Assembly (NCBI GenBank): GCA_013397115.1 | Contig: VWZW01001650.1 | Location: 74,550-138,549, forward strand | DNA: 64,000 nucleotides | Reading direction: 5' to 3' | DNA from: Edolisoma coerulescens | Taxonomy: Eukaryota; Chordata; Aves; Passeriformes; Campephagidae | In this document: positions 1 to 10,300 of the stretch, piece after piece | Numbering within the stretch: the stretch's first letter is position 1 | How the letters are laid out: every line of letters begins with the position of its first letter | Notes under the pieces: generated by a model | Seen by the model: only the letters and a program-made list of their open reading frames with translations | The model's database searches: none | Told to the model about the DNA's origin: nothing | Program-made: the position numbers and the translations under genes

Positions 1-70
1 CTCTGAAGCATCACAGCTCACTGAGCTGCCTTAGCACCATCGCCTCACTTGCCCACAAGGAGTTTCCCAG

Positions 71-670
71 TGATACTGAAATGGGCCAGACAGAAAATTT
101 CTAACACAGTTTTGAGTATTAGCAAGCAGGAATTCTTTATTACAGCATGTTGGTCACTTGGGGGATCCTTCCTCCATTCGAGTGCCACAAGTGTTGGATA
201 AGCAGAGATTTTATCATACAGACTGATTACATATTAATTAGTTGTCCCTACCTCCTTGGCTTTATTTGACATAGTCACACTCATTATTGGAAGTCCTTAT
301 ATGATTCTCTGGGGCCTGTCTTCAACATCCAGTGTCCTTTTCAGGTTGCTGTTCCTTCCCGTGCTTTTAAGCACAACATTGTTTTTTCGCATAACTCCTA
401 CTTTGTCAGCCTTACGGAGGTGAGCTGGCATCCTGCTAGCATTTTGCATGACTTCTGTTTCCCTAAGTTACATCCTTTATTTATTTCTCCAAAGCTGTGC
501 AGTTGTGTTCTGCAGTCCTTGATAAGAGTAAACGTTGTTCTGTTCTACAATTCTTATCGAGTGAGTAAAATACTGTTCTACTGTCCTTATCACCAGCAGA
601 CAGGTCAATCTGACCTGGTGCTTGTGCTGCCCTTGTTTTATTCTCTCTGTCCCTGCTAGGACAGTTCACA
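71..670 (-). mobile_element. Solo LTR of an avian endogenous retrovirus, antisense
   Basis: The + strand reads like the complement of an avian ERV (ERVK-like) LTR. It has a reversed AATAAA signal near 133 (TTTATT) and a candidate TG...CA pair at 71 and 670, giving about 600 bp. The text is familiar to me as a high-copy bird LTR, but the family name is not certain. Below position 71 there is no convincing tRNA primer-binding site, and no gag or pol remnant flanks it, so it looks like a solo LTR. I could not see a clean target-site duplication, so the ends may be off by several bases. Short open frames inside it are incidental. Confidence 0.6.
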
Positions 671-1845
671 GGTTGAAGGCAGCAACTTTATTTTGGTCTG
701 TGATAACAGCATAAGGTCTCTGAAACCAGAAGACTTAGCTATTGCAAGCAGTTTCCTGTATAAACATAAAAACTGAATTGGGAGGAAGAGGGAGATTTCT
801 GTCTCTTCTCTGTATTAAAATAAGAGGGAAGATGTGTGACAACAAGTGTCAAAATACATGTACTAAACCTCTGTAAACTCTTCCGTGAATATTATACATG
901 ACATAACACCAACAAAATTTTTACAACATGTCACTGAAGCAATAAAAAAACCATATTTCTTTTTATGTATAAAGCATTGTGCTCTATACGACAGTTACTG
1001 ATTTCCACCTCCAAAACTTACTACTTTCAAGTTGAGAATATTTGAGCTGAATCCCCTCTTAACCTCACTAAAACAATTGCAGTGAATCCAATCACAGTGC
1101 CACTTTATGTCTGCCTGCCCAGGAACATAGCATCCACTGAATGCCATAGGAATTGGACATGCTCAGAGACAGGCCATACTCAGCTTCTTCAACTTGGCTA
1201 TGACCATGGTTGTACTATGTATCTCAAACAAGCACAAAAATCTTTGAGAGAGCAAGGCTTCTTTTACATGGGCTTCAATTTCTATTAATCACAGGTACAT
1301 CAACTTTCCTGTCCTTCTTCAAAGAGAGCAAGGTCTGTAGATTTCTATTTCTTGTCTCTTCACTTGTGTCTACATATTTGTTAAATTGTTTCTGAAACCA
1401 AAACCGTTCTCTGCCTAAAACGAATGTTCTTCATGGTTAATACATGTAAGAATGCAGGTTTTCATTACAAAAAGTCCAAATCTTTACTTTTGCACTTTAT
1501 CAGGTGCTCTGAATAAGGTTGGTAAAACCACTCCATAAAGTAAGATAGCAGCAGTCAAGTTTCCCAGCAGTCAAGTTGCACAGCTGCTGTACTCCACTGC
1601 AAAAGGTCATCTTGTTCATCTTGATCCTTTGCACTTCTAAAAGGAGCTGGCAGCATGATTTCCTATTCAAGACGGCATTATCTCCTATACTGTGAAAATG
1701 AAAAATATGGAACTTTGGTGGTTTTGATGAATTGGGTGCCAGGGCAACTGTTATCAGACACCATGTCTAGGGTTTAGTGCCACGGAACACCTGCATCGGG
1801 AGTGGCTGCTGGGGTTAGCTGCCAGAGCCTGGCCAGGCCTGGAGA
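671..1845. other. Intergenic, nothing recognised
   Basis: AT-rich to neutral sequence with no conserved protein frame, no LTR or CR1 signature and no RNA gene that I can see. The composition becomes GC-rich from about 1780, where the next feature begins. Confidence 0.5.
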
Positions 1846-2245
1846 TCACTGTGATGCTGTAAGGCCTTGACCTGGCTGTGAGGGTATTGAAGGAACACAG
1901 AGGCCTGGGATACCCTCTCTCGGGAGAGCAGCTCCTTCAGGAGGCAGCATCTTACCTGGGTGCCCCTGGCAGGTCTGTGGCAGAGGATGCCAAAGACAGA
2001 AATGGAGATCGTTCTGGAGAACGCCAGCTTCCAGCCTCCCAGAAGACTGCCGAGCCTGCAGATGAAAGTTCTGCAGAGGCTGGAGAGGAGCAGCTGGGCC
2101 TGGCCCAGGCACAGGGCTCAGTGGAGCAAAGTAACCCTGCAGTGGCAGCAGGACAGCCTGGAGAAGGAGGTCCCCCAGCAGCAGGGCGAGGACCAGCCTG
2201 CCTCCCTGCCATGGTCTTGGCAGCTCGATGACAGACCCAGGCAGG
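1846..2245 (+). pseudogene. Decayed coiled-coil gene fragment, rootletin/C-Nap1-like
   Basis: This GC-rich block does not have one open frame, but two + frames read together look like a Gln/Glu/Leu-rich centrosomal coiled coil. One frame gives EEQLGLAQAQGSVEQ (about 2085-2130) and the next frame continues LQWQQDSLEKEVPQQQ (about 2140-2190). The heptad-like texture and EQLGLAQ/DSLEKEV phrases resemble the rootletin (CROCC) and C-Nap1 (CEP250) family, whose fragments I believe are scattered in bird genomes. At least one frameshift separates the two halves. A CAG/GTTAG junction at about 2245 could be a relict splice donor. Alternative: an unrelated glutamine-rich gene remnant. The assignment rests on resemblance only. 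Confidence 0.3.
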
Positions 2246-2416
2246 TTAGTGCCAAGGACAAGATGGGATGGCATGAGAAAGGGGAACGAGCCTTCCACTT
2301 CCTGGGACCAGCTGCGGTGCCACATGGCTGCAGTCCCACCATCTCCTGTCCCAGCAGCCACCACTGTCAGGTCCCCAGCAGACATCTGCTGATGGGAGCT
2401 AGACAAACTGTACAAA

Positions 2417-2625
2417 TGACAGAATCACAGAATCGTTGGAAATGACCTCTGGAGGTCATCTAAGTCTAACCGTCCTGCAAAGGCAGGGTCACCTAGAGAA
2501 GGTTACAGAGGAATGTGTCCAAGTGTATTTGGAATGTCTCCAGAGAGGGAGACTCTATGACCTGTCTGGGCAGCCTGTTCCTCTCTTCTGGCCTCAATGT
2601 AAAGAACATGAGGAAGAATTCTTCA
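2417..2625 (-). mobile_element. CR1 LINE fragment (3' end)
   Basis: The + strand starts with the reverse complement of the CR1 3' terminus (GAATCACAGAATC followed by a GTTGGAAATGACCTC-type box). It continues through the 'hospital-corner' text of the last RT residues, including GGCAGCCTGTTCC. The element is therefore in - orientation and 5'-truncated. No coding capacity remains. Confidence 0.8.
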
Positions 2626-4240
2626 AGAATTCCTCCCTCTCTCCTTTCTCATCTGCCAGGTGTACAAATTTCTCGACCTTAGGCAGCCAGAGCTGACAGG
2701 CCTGGAGGGGACAGAGGCCATCTCAAGAATGCAGAAAGTGCTGGAACATGTTGAAGCCCATGCCTCTAGTGAGCCTAGAGGCGGAGGAGGAGGACTGGGA
2801 ATGCAATATTGACAAAGTGCTGTCCCATGAGATGTGTGAAGAGGACCAAAAACGTCCAACGCCCTTGGAGAGGTGAGAAGACTACAGCAAAAGCCAGGTG
2901 TCCTGAGATGTGTTGAAAGACCACAGTGGCCAAGACCTGTTTCAACATGATGAGAGCACAGCAGCATCAGGAGAGAGTTACGAGTGCTGCAGAAGGCAAG
3001 GGCAGCCCAAATTCTTGTTAATAGATCCTTTGGGGTGGATTAGAGTGAAACAACACAAATAATTGGTGTTTGTAAATATACACGTGTAGGGTTTACTATA
3101 GAACAATTTGGTTGCAAAGGAAAATAGGTATGTAGCAGTTTTGGTTGGTATTATCTATAGTAATATTACAACAAGAAAGCATTGCAATATGAAAACGCAA
3201 CAACATCACTCAAGGACATGCACAAGGGAGAAGAAAGAAAAGCCACAAGAGTGTGAAGAACAAAAAAAGAAGAGAAAGCACAAGAGTGTAAAGCTCTCAC
3301 CACCCATAGGCCCTGCACCAAGACTTGGTTGCTGAGCAATGTTGGTCAAAGCTGTGGTTGGAGAACTGATCTGTTGGCTGGTGGGGAAAGTACCAAAGAA
3401 GTGGTGGGGAAAAATCCCCAGGAAAATCTGCTGAACACAAAAGCTGTTTGGTTTATTGTCAGGTTCAAGTGGGAATGCCCAGGTGCCCAGGTATCTCCCC
3501 CAGGGCAGGGAGCTTCACACTGGATGATGTCATTTTGTGGATCATTGGACACTTTGGGTGCCTTTGACACCTTCTGAGAAAACACAGCTGCCCAAGACAA
3601 CACAGGTGTCCAAGATGACACAGGTGCCCACCACACTAGGGCAGTTGAGTCAATTATGGCGCATTATGGCCCATCAGCCATATGANCTCAGTTCAGTTCA
3701 GTCTCTCACAGGGAGGCAATCAGCATCTGTCAGAGCACATCCATGCCCTGGGTGGTCACAGGGACACCAAGGATGGCCCAGCCATATCCAAGAGTCAAGC
3801 GTTGCGCCAGCAAGGGCAGGCCTGGCCCAGCTGTCCCAGAGAGCAGCATTCAGGTCAGGCCAGCAGCATCACGCACACCAACACTGGTCATGCACCATCT
3901 CTACCACTCCCTGGGAAGACCCCTCAGTGCCATCCAGCCCCTTGGCATTAATGCCCTGCCATGACAGCAGGAATGCTCCCTGTTCAGGAGGGCACTCAGG
4001 GCTGTGTGTAGGGCATTTGTTGGCACCTGTGGTCCACGGGAGCAGCAGTGCCTGGCTGCCAGTGCCGTGCCGGAGCCTGGAGATGACTGCTCTGAGCACC
4101 AGCAGTATCTGTCTGAGGGAGCAGCACAGGGAGGCATGGCAGGGATGGATGTAGGGACAGCACCTCAGGCATCCAGCTGTCCCGAAAGCATCCTCCTTAG
4201 GATACTCTTGGCTATGGTTTATTGAGAACAACACATGATG
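2626..4240. other. GC-rich intergenic stretch, no gene assigned
   Basis: This block is richer in GC than its flanks and holds several overlapping open frames on both strands, the longest about 205 codons (3537-4154, + strand, crossing the N at 3686). None resembles a family I know, there are no supporting splice sites, and the frames overlap as expected of GC-rich non-coding DNA. A lysine-rich stretch near 3225-3290 is low complexity. An unrecognised repeat or decayed gene is possible. Confidence 0.4.
3579..3632 (+). repeat. Three-copy 18-bp tandem repeat
   Basis: Three consecutive imperfect 18-base units are seen: AAAACACAGCTGCCCAAG, ACAACACAGGTGTCCAAG and ATGACACAGGTGCCCACC. Eighteen bases is six codons. 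In the local open frame the units read as KTQLPK, TTQVSK, MTQVPT. No function is assigned. Confidence 0.7.
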
Positions 4241-6395
4241 CACCGTCAGTTGTGAATTTTGTTAATCCTGGACTTTGTTCTTCTGCTTAGAAATATTTTG
4301 TTCAAACAGTGCTGCAGATGGTTCACACTTAAGAAAACCTCCCTGAACTATGCAAAAAAAAGATTAGATCTGGTTCATATTTTTACCATTAATATTTTGT
4401 CAATATTTTATACTTTTTCTTCAATAAAACAGGCAATTTAACTCCATTGACTATAAAAAATGGATTAAAATACAAAAAACTTGCAGGTACCTAAGCTGAG
4501 ATAAAGGACAGTTTTAAATTTCAGAGGATATTTTTATTATCTCTAAGCAGGTGACTAGCTATTGCCAGGTATAAGAATTATCTCAGAAAACTATGCAGTT
4601 TCTAGTACCTTTTTAAAGTAGAAATAGCTAACTTAGAGATCTACAAACCAAATGACTAATTACAATTCTTTTCCCCAAGAGGACCTATCTTCACTTACAA
4701 ACACTTTCAGCTGACATTCCAACAGTCACTCAAGTTCATTGTATTTTTACAACTCTTTACAGTTTTGATCAAGCTGGATAGCATTCTCTAATAAACTCTA
4801 TATCTTCATTACTAATGACCCCTCCAGATAGCCTAAAAATATTGCTTAGAATATTTTAAAAAACATAGAGCACAGAACTGAGAGGAACTGCACTAGTACC
4901 ATCTCTTCATAAACTGAGTATTTATTCCTTCACTTTGTTTCCACTTATTTGGATAACCAGCTCCTAAAAAGGTTTATATATGTAGCTCAGCATGTGAACA
5001 AAACTATTCTAACTATAAATTGTATGCAACAAGGATATAATGACATAAAGTAGTGGTCTACTGAGCCCAAGTCAATAGCCATTACAGCTGATCATTTGAT
5101 ATTTGTTTGCATATGAAGTGGAATACACAGTTCAGTGATATATGTGAATATCTAAATGTTGAAATTTTCAAAATACAATGATGAATTAAAGCAACACATT
5201 TTACATGAACCTCATGTGGTAGACAGGTTTCTGGGTGATACATCAAGCTTATAAACTCATCTCTTTCTGACTGAGGAAGCTGTTTGAGTTTTAAAAATTC
5301 TCATTATTTGGAAGCCTGTTAATAAAAAAACTCCCAACAACAAAACCCAATACTGAAAACTGTACAGGATAAAGTCCCTTGGCTTTCAAGTCAGTAGAAA
5401 AATGGTTAAGTCTTGAAAAGAGTAAAAACATTACTATATTTTATGGTGACTATATTTGAAGAAAAGAAACATTTTGTAAGAGCTTCTAGGCTACCAGAGG
5501 AAAAAAAAAAAAAAAAAAGTGGAAAGCAAGCATGAAATTCTACACACAATTGGCTTGGTCTGGCAAGGAAATGTACAGAGTATGTATTGATTTACTTATC
5601 CCTATATAATAAGAAAGATAACTTGGTGTATCAATTTAGTTCACAGTAACCAGTGTTCCTCCTAAAGTAGTGATATCTTTAAATAAAATAGAGCTTTAAA
5701 AGAAGTTCATATAAAGAAAAGCTTTTAAGTCAATGCACACTACTTTGATAAAAAAGAATGTTTGTTAAATTACTGCATAACGAACCATAGAAGATAAATT
5801 TTACTATGCACTATATTTAGGAGTTATATAGCTTGTTATACACTGATAAAACACACTGAGCAAACAGCATTTTAAATTAACCTTTACTGTTCTAGCAAAC
5901 TGAAAAGTTCTGATCCTGTAACCAGCTTGGTACTTAGCAGAGAGCAGTTGAGGAATCAGGAAAAGCAGGAGCTTGACTCCAGTGGCATATCTGGATGGAA
6001 GGATGTGTTACTGCCTATCCTTCTGCAGGATATGAAATTTTCTTGGTGCTGGCCATGAGGGGAAGTTTTGAGCTCTCTGGTGAAGTGACTCTTCCAGATG
6101 GGCAGCTAGTCAGCTGTTACTGATGTTACAGGCTCTGTTAGTAGCTACAATGTTTACTGTCAGCACTGTGCTGCCTCAAAGCACTCTGTACGCACCTGGT
6201 TCACTGGGGAGGTAACCAGTTGTGCTTCCAGTGACCCTGGGGCACTGCTAACAACAACCAGCTGGCCTTGCAGTACTTCAGTGAGAGAAAACTGAGCTTG
6301 CCATTACATCTGCCCGGTGACAAAGGACCAAGGGCTTCAGAAAGGTTTAATTGAGCCACACAGAACTCTTATTTTGGAAGAGATTCACCTTGTGG
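4241..6395. other. AT-rich intergenic, nothing recognised
   Basis: Mostly AT-rich DNA without open frames of note. It contains an 18-base A run at 5501-5518 and a moderately GC-richer part from about 5930 to 6390 that I could not assign. It may be the eroded 5' side of the CR1 that follows or an older unrelated repeat. Confidence 0.5.
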
Positions 6396-6962
6396 ATCAG
6401 CAACAGTATGTCCAGCAGGACCAGGGCAATGAGTGTCCCCTGTACTCAGCACTGGTAAAATCACACCTCGAATCCTGTGTCCGTTCTGGGCCCATCAGTT
6501 CAAGGACATTGAGGTGCTGGAGCATGTCCAGAGAAGGGCAAAAGAGCTGGTAAAGAGTCTGGAGCACAAGTCCGATAAGTAATGGCTGAGTGAGCTGGGG
6601 TTGCTTAGCCTGGAGAAAAGGCGGCTCAGAGCTGACCTTACCACTCTCTACAAACGCCTGAAAGGAGGGTGCAGCCAGGTAGGGGTTGGCGTCTTTCCCA
6701 GGCAGCCAGTGACAGGACAAGAGGACGCAATCTTAAGCTGTGCCGGGAAAGGTTTAGGTTGGGCATTAGGAAGAATTTCTTCACAGAAGGGGTAAATAGA
6801 CATTGGAATGGGCCGCCCAAGGAACGGGTGGAGTCACTGCCCCTGAAGGTGTTTAAGGAAGGATTGTATGTGGCGCTTAGCGCCATGGTCTAGTTGACAA
6901 GGTGGTGTTCGGTCGTAGGTTGGACTCGATGAGCTCAGAAGTCCCTTCCAGCCTCAATGAGC
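6396..6962 (+). mobile_element. CR1 LINE fragment abutting the MFSD14B CpG island
   Basis: Sense-strand CR1. Read with frameshifts, it gives the C-terminal part of the CR1 reverse transcriptase, for example YSALVKSHLESC near 6436 and LSELGLLSLEKRRLRADL near 6587-6640. RFRLGIRKNFFTEGVNRHWN follows near 6750-6805, in another frame. The 3' UTR text (GGTTGGACTCGATGAGCTC, CCTTCCAGCCTCAATGA) ends at about 6962. The element is 5'-truncated, with at least one stop and one frameshift. Its 3' end lies only about 180 bp upstream of the MFSD14B start codon, directly against the CpG island. Confidence 0.85.
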
Positions 6963-7059
6963 CGCTGACTCCGAAAGGAACCTGATGGCCGCGCGCGCCT
7001 CAGTCCGAACCCGCCTCAGGGGCGGGGGCGGTTCGGCTCGAGGGGGGCGGGGCCGCGCG

Positions 7060-7069
7060 GTCACGTGAG
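7060..7069 (+). promoter_or_regulatory. CLEAR-like E-box (TFEB/TFE3 or USF type)
   Basis: GTCACGTGAG matches nine of ten bases of the CLEAR consensus GTCACGTGAC bound by TFEB-family factors. It contains the palindromic CACGTG core that USF and MYC/MAX also use. It lies 75 bp upstream of the coding start, between GC boxes and the upstream ORF. Whether TFEB or USF uses it cannot be told from sequence. Confidence 0.5.
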
Positions 7070-7129
7070 CCCGGCGTAGGCGGGCGCTGCAGCCGCACCC
7101 GGCCCGGCGCGGCCGCTCCGGGAGGGGCC

Positions 7130-7147
7130 ATGGTGGGAGCGACATGA
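7130..7147 (+). promoter_or_regulatory. Short upstream ORF overlapping the MFSD14B start (ATGA)
   Basis: An ATG at 7130 has a very good Kozak context (G at -3, CC before, G at +4) and encodes only M-V-G-A-T before TGA at 7145-7147. The stop shares bases with the main ATG at 7144 in an ATGA overlap, the arrangement that favours termination-reinitiation. If the transcript starts upstream of 7130, this uORF should reduce initiation at the main ATG or couple to it. Confidence 0.5.
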
Positions 7148-7317
7148 GCCCCGAGCCGGAGCCGGAGCCGGAGCCGCCGCCAGCCCGGGCCCGGGCGGCA
7201 AAGGAGGAAGAGGAGGAGGAGCCGTCGCCGTCGTGGGAGGGCGGCGGCGGCGCCAGGTGGGGCAGCTGCATCATGCTGGTGAAGAGGGTCGGCCTGATAG
7301 CGGGCGGCTGTAACGCG
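7144..7317 (+). CDS. MFSD14B: MFSD14B coding exon 1 (residues 1-58)
   Basis: This exon encodes the cytosolic N-terminus: a Pro-Glu repeat (residues 4-10), six glutamates (21-26), a Gly run, then SCIMLVKRVGLIAGGCNA. The last part aligns with the end of the N-terminal region of MFSD14A (SIMLAKK...). The donor is GCG/GTGAGT and the exon ends in phase 0. I chose the ATG at 7144 because the frame is open from there and the MLVKR segment is preceded by coding sequence in the paralogue. Met44 (7273) is a possible second start. The intron that follows is 12.2 kb. Confidence 0.82.
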
Positions 7318-10300
7318 GTGAGTGCAGCGTGGGAGCGAGGGCTCCGCGGAGGTGGCGGCGGTGGCTGCGTGCGGATCCTGCCGGCCCTGAGGGCGGCCGT
7401 GCGTTTCGGGCTGGGCGGCCGGCCCGTGGGGATCAGCACCCGGCCCGCTCGTGAGGGGCCGGCTCCCCATCAGCTGCCCTCCGAGAGGCTTCCAGGAGCG
7501 TCCTGCCCCTGAATGCCTTATGGAAGTTGGGGTGCGGCGGGTTCTTCGGGCCGGCCCTGCCCTGCCGTGCCCGTCCCTGACAGCCCCGGTACATTCGTTA
7601 CGAGTTTGTCCCGGGCGGAGTAACCGGAGTAATCGCACCTATGAGCAGGTGGCTGTAAATCATTTTTCTTTTAAAGTACATGAATCGGAGGTGCCAGGAA
7701 GGTAAAACTCAAGTTTTGCTTAGGAGCTCTTGGAGGTGCTCCTTGTTGAACCGAACCCACGGGGTTACGATATGCAGTTTTCTTAAGTTACTGTGCTTTC
7801 TGTTTCGTGACTTCACGCTAAGCACTGAGATCTTGTTGTGCAAAAAAAGAAGCTGGAAGGGAGTGATCCGTGCACTCGCTGCAAAGTTTCGTTTGTAAAT
7901 ATGGTAGCGGTGCGTAATTGCTTTCCGACGAAAAAGTCTTAAGCCTTTCAGTCAGTACGTCATTGTGCTTATAAGGTGCCTTAAAACCAGATCAGAGATC
8001 ACACCCCTTAAGCTTTCTGCAGTAGGTGGGGACAGGTGGCTTGTTTCGGGCAGGATGGTACTGGCTGAGGCGATATAACCCATCCTTTTTTGTTGGAGTT
8101 AGCCCGGAGGTCAAGATGGGGTAGAAGAACCCAGGGGAAGACACAAAGTAATGAAACATGATCCTGGCACTGACAGTTTTGAAGGAGTACAGGTGCAAAA
8201 CAAGGCAATGCCTTACCCTGCCGAATGTCTTTTGGCAAGTTGAAATCACATAAACTTTCGTGCAGTCTGAATTACAAGCTATTAATAACTTTTCTTGGGG
8301 TATATTTATGTTTATGTGTACCTGAATAATTTAGTATTAGTTTACTCACAAAGTTGGATATGCTATAAGCATTGCGTATGCCAAAAGTTATAAAACAATG
8401 CTAGGTTTGTGTCAGGGAGCCAGCATCTCCTTCGTGTGTTACCTGTCCTCCCACAGATAAGCATCTCTGCTGTCAGAGAGGACAAAGTGTGCAGTTTCAT
8501 ATGAATGTGAAGAAGTATTTTTAGCTGAGCATTAATAGCGTAGCATTAGTGTTATATCATGGCTAGAGCTGAAGAATGGAAAAAAAAGAACCGTCTTGAA
8601 ACCATCTGATGCACATACATTCTTTCTATTTTACTTGTACTTGAAAAGATTATAAGGTACTTTTAGTAGATGATTAATGCAGAGAAGATGTAGAAAAATG
8701 TTGTTCTATGGAATTCATTAGTCAAGTAATTTTTTTTATCTAAGTTAATTCCAAAATGGCTGCTTCACACTTCTTTTAATGCATCACTTCTGTATTTGAG
8801 TCTTTCAGTTGTCTTTTAGAAATGGTTATGTCCTTCAAAAAGCAGGTTGGACTCTTCAAGAAGTGCAGCTGATGTCTGCGGTATAGTAGAATTGCTGTTC
8901 CAGATTTATGTGCAGCAGCTCCCATTAAAGAGTCTAGTGTGTATAAGATGCAGCAACCCAATCTGAAGTCAGACTACAGAAATATCTCTAGAAGAGTCTT
9001 GGAAAGTTAATGTTTTAGTCAAGAAACAGAAGCTTTCAGGTTTATCAGCTCAGATGATGTGGTGAAACAAACAGAGGATTGATCTCACTATATAGAAGAA
9101 AAACAGTTGAATTTTTTAATATATGAACAGAGGCTAGGAAATGGAAGGTACAGATAGAGAAAGAAATCAGTTCTTTGATTTTTTTTTTTTTTCAGTTTCC
9201 CTAACTTTGAAAAGTAAAGCCCAAATGGAAATTAAATCCGTAACTGACAAAGGCGCTAGACAGTTTTTTTATTAATGGATGGAATATTTGGTAGAGTTGG
9301 ATTAAGTGTTAAAAAATGCTTTTGAGTACTTAATATATGCTCTTCTATAAGTTTGACAATTTAGCTTCAAAATGACATAAATTCTTAATTTTATAAAATG
9401 ACCTGAGGTTTGGTTTTCTGAGTGTATTTTTTGTCCCTTCCTTCCTAGTTGTGCCCTTGGAGGACTTTGTGTTCCTCTAAAGCATCTCAAGACAGAAGGG
9501 CATGGGGCTCTAGCCTTATCTTCTGTACGCTGGTGTAGCAGTAGTGCAGTTATATCATATTAGGGTGTGCATCTGTTCCTGACTGAACAGTCTGTTTTGT
9601 AACTGCAGTTCCTGCACCTCCCTGTGATTCTCACATGGCTGTCATATTGCTACAACTCTTTCTGCCTAGACTTTATTGAAAGAGCTTATTCACAATAAAA
9701 TATGAGGGGCCAGATCATGGCTTTAGATGTAGTTGCAGGGATCTGTTTGATATCAGGAGGAGTGTATCACTGGCATTTGGAAGGGGAAGCTTGCTGCTTG
9801 GACTGCTGCTGAAGAAATAAATGCAAAAGTGACATTTTTGTGAGCTGCTTCTTTGGTCTGTTAAGAATATCTTAATGTTTCATTTTTATTTTTACCCTTT
9901 CTTCACATCAGATCAGCAGGACAAAGTGGAAGAATATGACCAAATCTGTCAGGTTGTGCAAGGCTTTTTCCTTTTACCCCTCCAGCTTGGGTGTAAGAGC
10001 CTTCTGGTTTTTGATGTAGCTGTAACTAACTTCACCTTGTTGAATGCATTGGCTTCACTGAACTGAAGAGCTGAAATATAAATGCTGAACAAAAGACTTC
10101 TTATTGATGCCATGATGATTTTTTGCCTTTTTTATATACCCCTTTATATAGCCTTTTATATAGCTTTTATGTATCCTTAGTGCTTTTAGCCCACATACTT
10201 GTAATTCCCTAGGTCTGATACCCCATGTTCTGTTAGGCTAGGAGACCAAACATCCTGGAAGCCTCGCTTCTAAGGGTCAGAAAGCCCCAGACACCAAGGC

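Larger units (their letters stand above)
6965..7640 (+). promoter_or_regulatory. MFSD14B: CpG-island promoter of MFSD14B
   Basis: A sharp change to very high GC with dense CpG begins just after the CR1 and runs through exon 1 into the start of intron 1. GC-box (Sp1-like) sequences are visible at about 7019-7030 and 7043-7054, and an E-box at 7061-7068. There is no TATA box at a sensible distance, as is usual for a housekeeping CpG promoter. The exact transcription start cannot be read from the sequence. It should lie between the E-box and 7130. Confidence 0.75.

Noticed and set aside
1846..2415. 189-codon - strand frame
   Set aside because: It is the antisense of the coiled-coil-like fragment. 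The Leu/Gln/Pro-rich translation arises from CAG/CTG-rich codons on the + strand.
3537..4154. 205-codon + strand frame
   Set aside because: It crosses an ambiguous base, overlaps equally long frames on both strands and has no family resemblance. Only the 18-bp repeat inside it was reported.
7000..7638. 212- and 161-codon - strand frames over the CpG island
   Set aside because: Arg/Pro/Ala-rich shadows opposite MFSD14B exon 1 and its promoter, as expected from very high GC. No homology or start context supports a divergent gene.
9179..9192. T run before CAG as a possible exon acceptor in intron 1
   Set aside because: TTTTTTTTTTTTTTCAG looks like an acceptor, but no open or conserved coding segment with a donor follows, and the MFSD14B reading frame is already complete without it.
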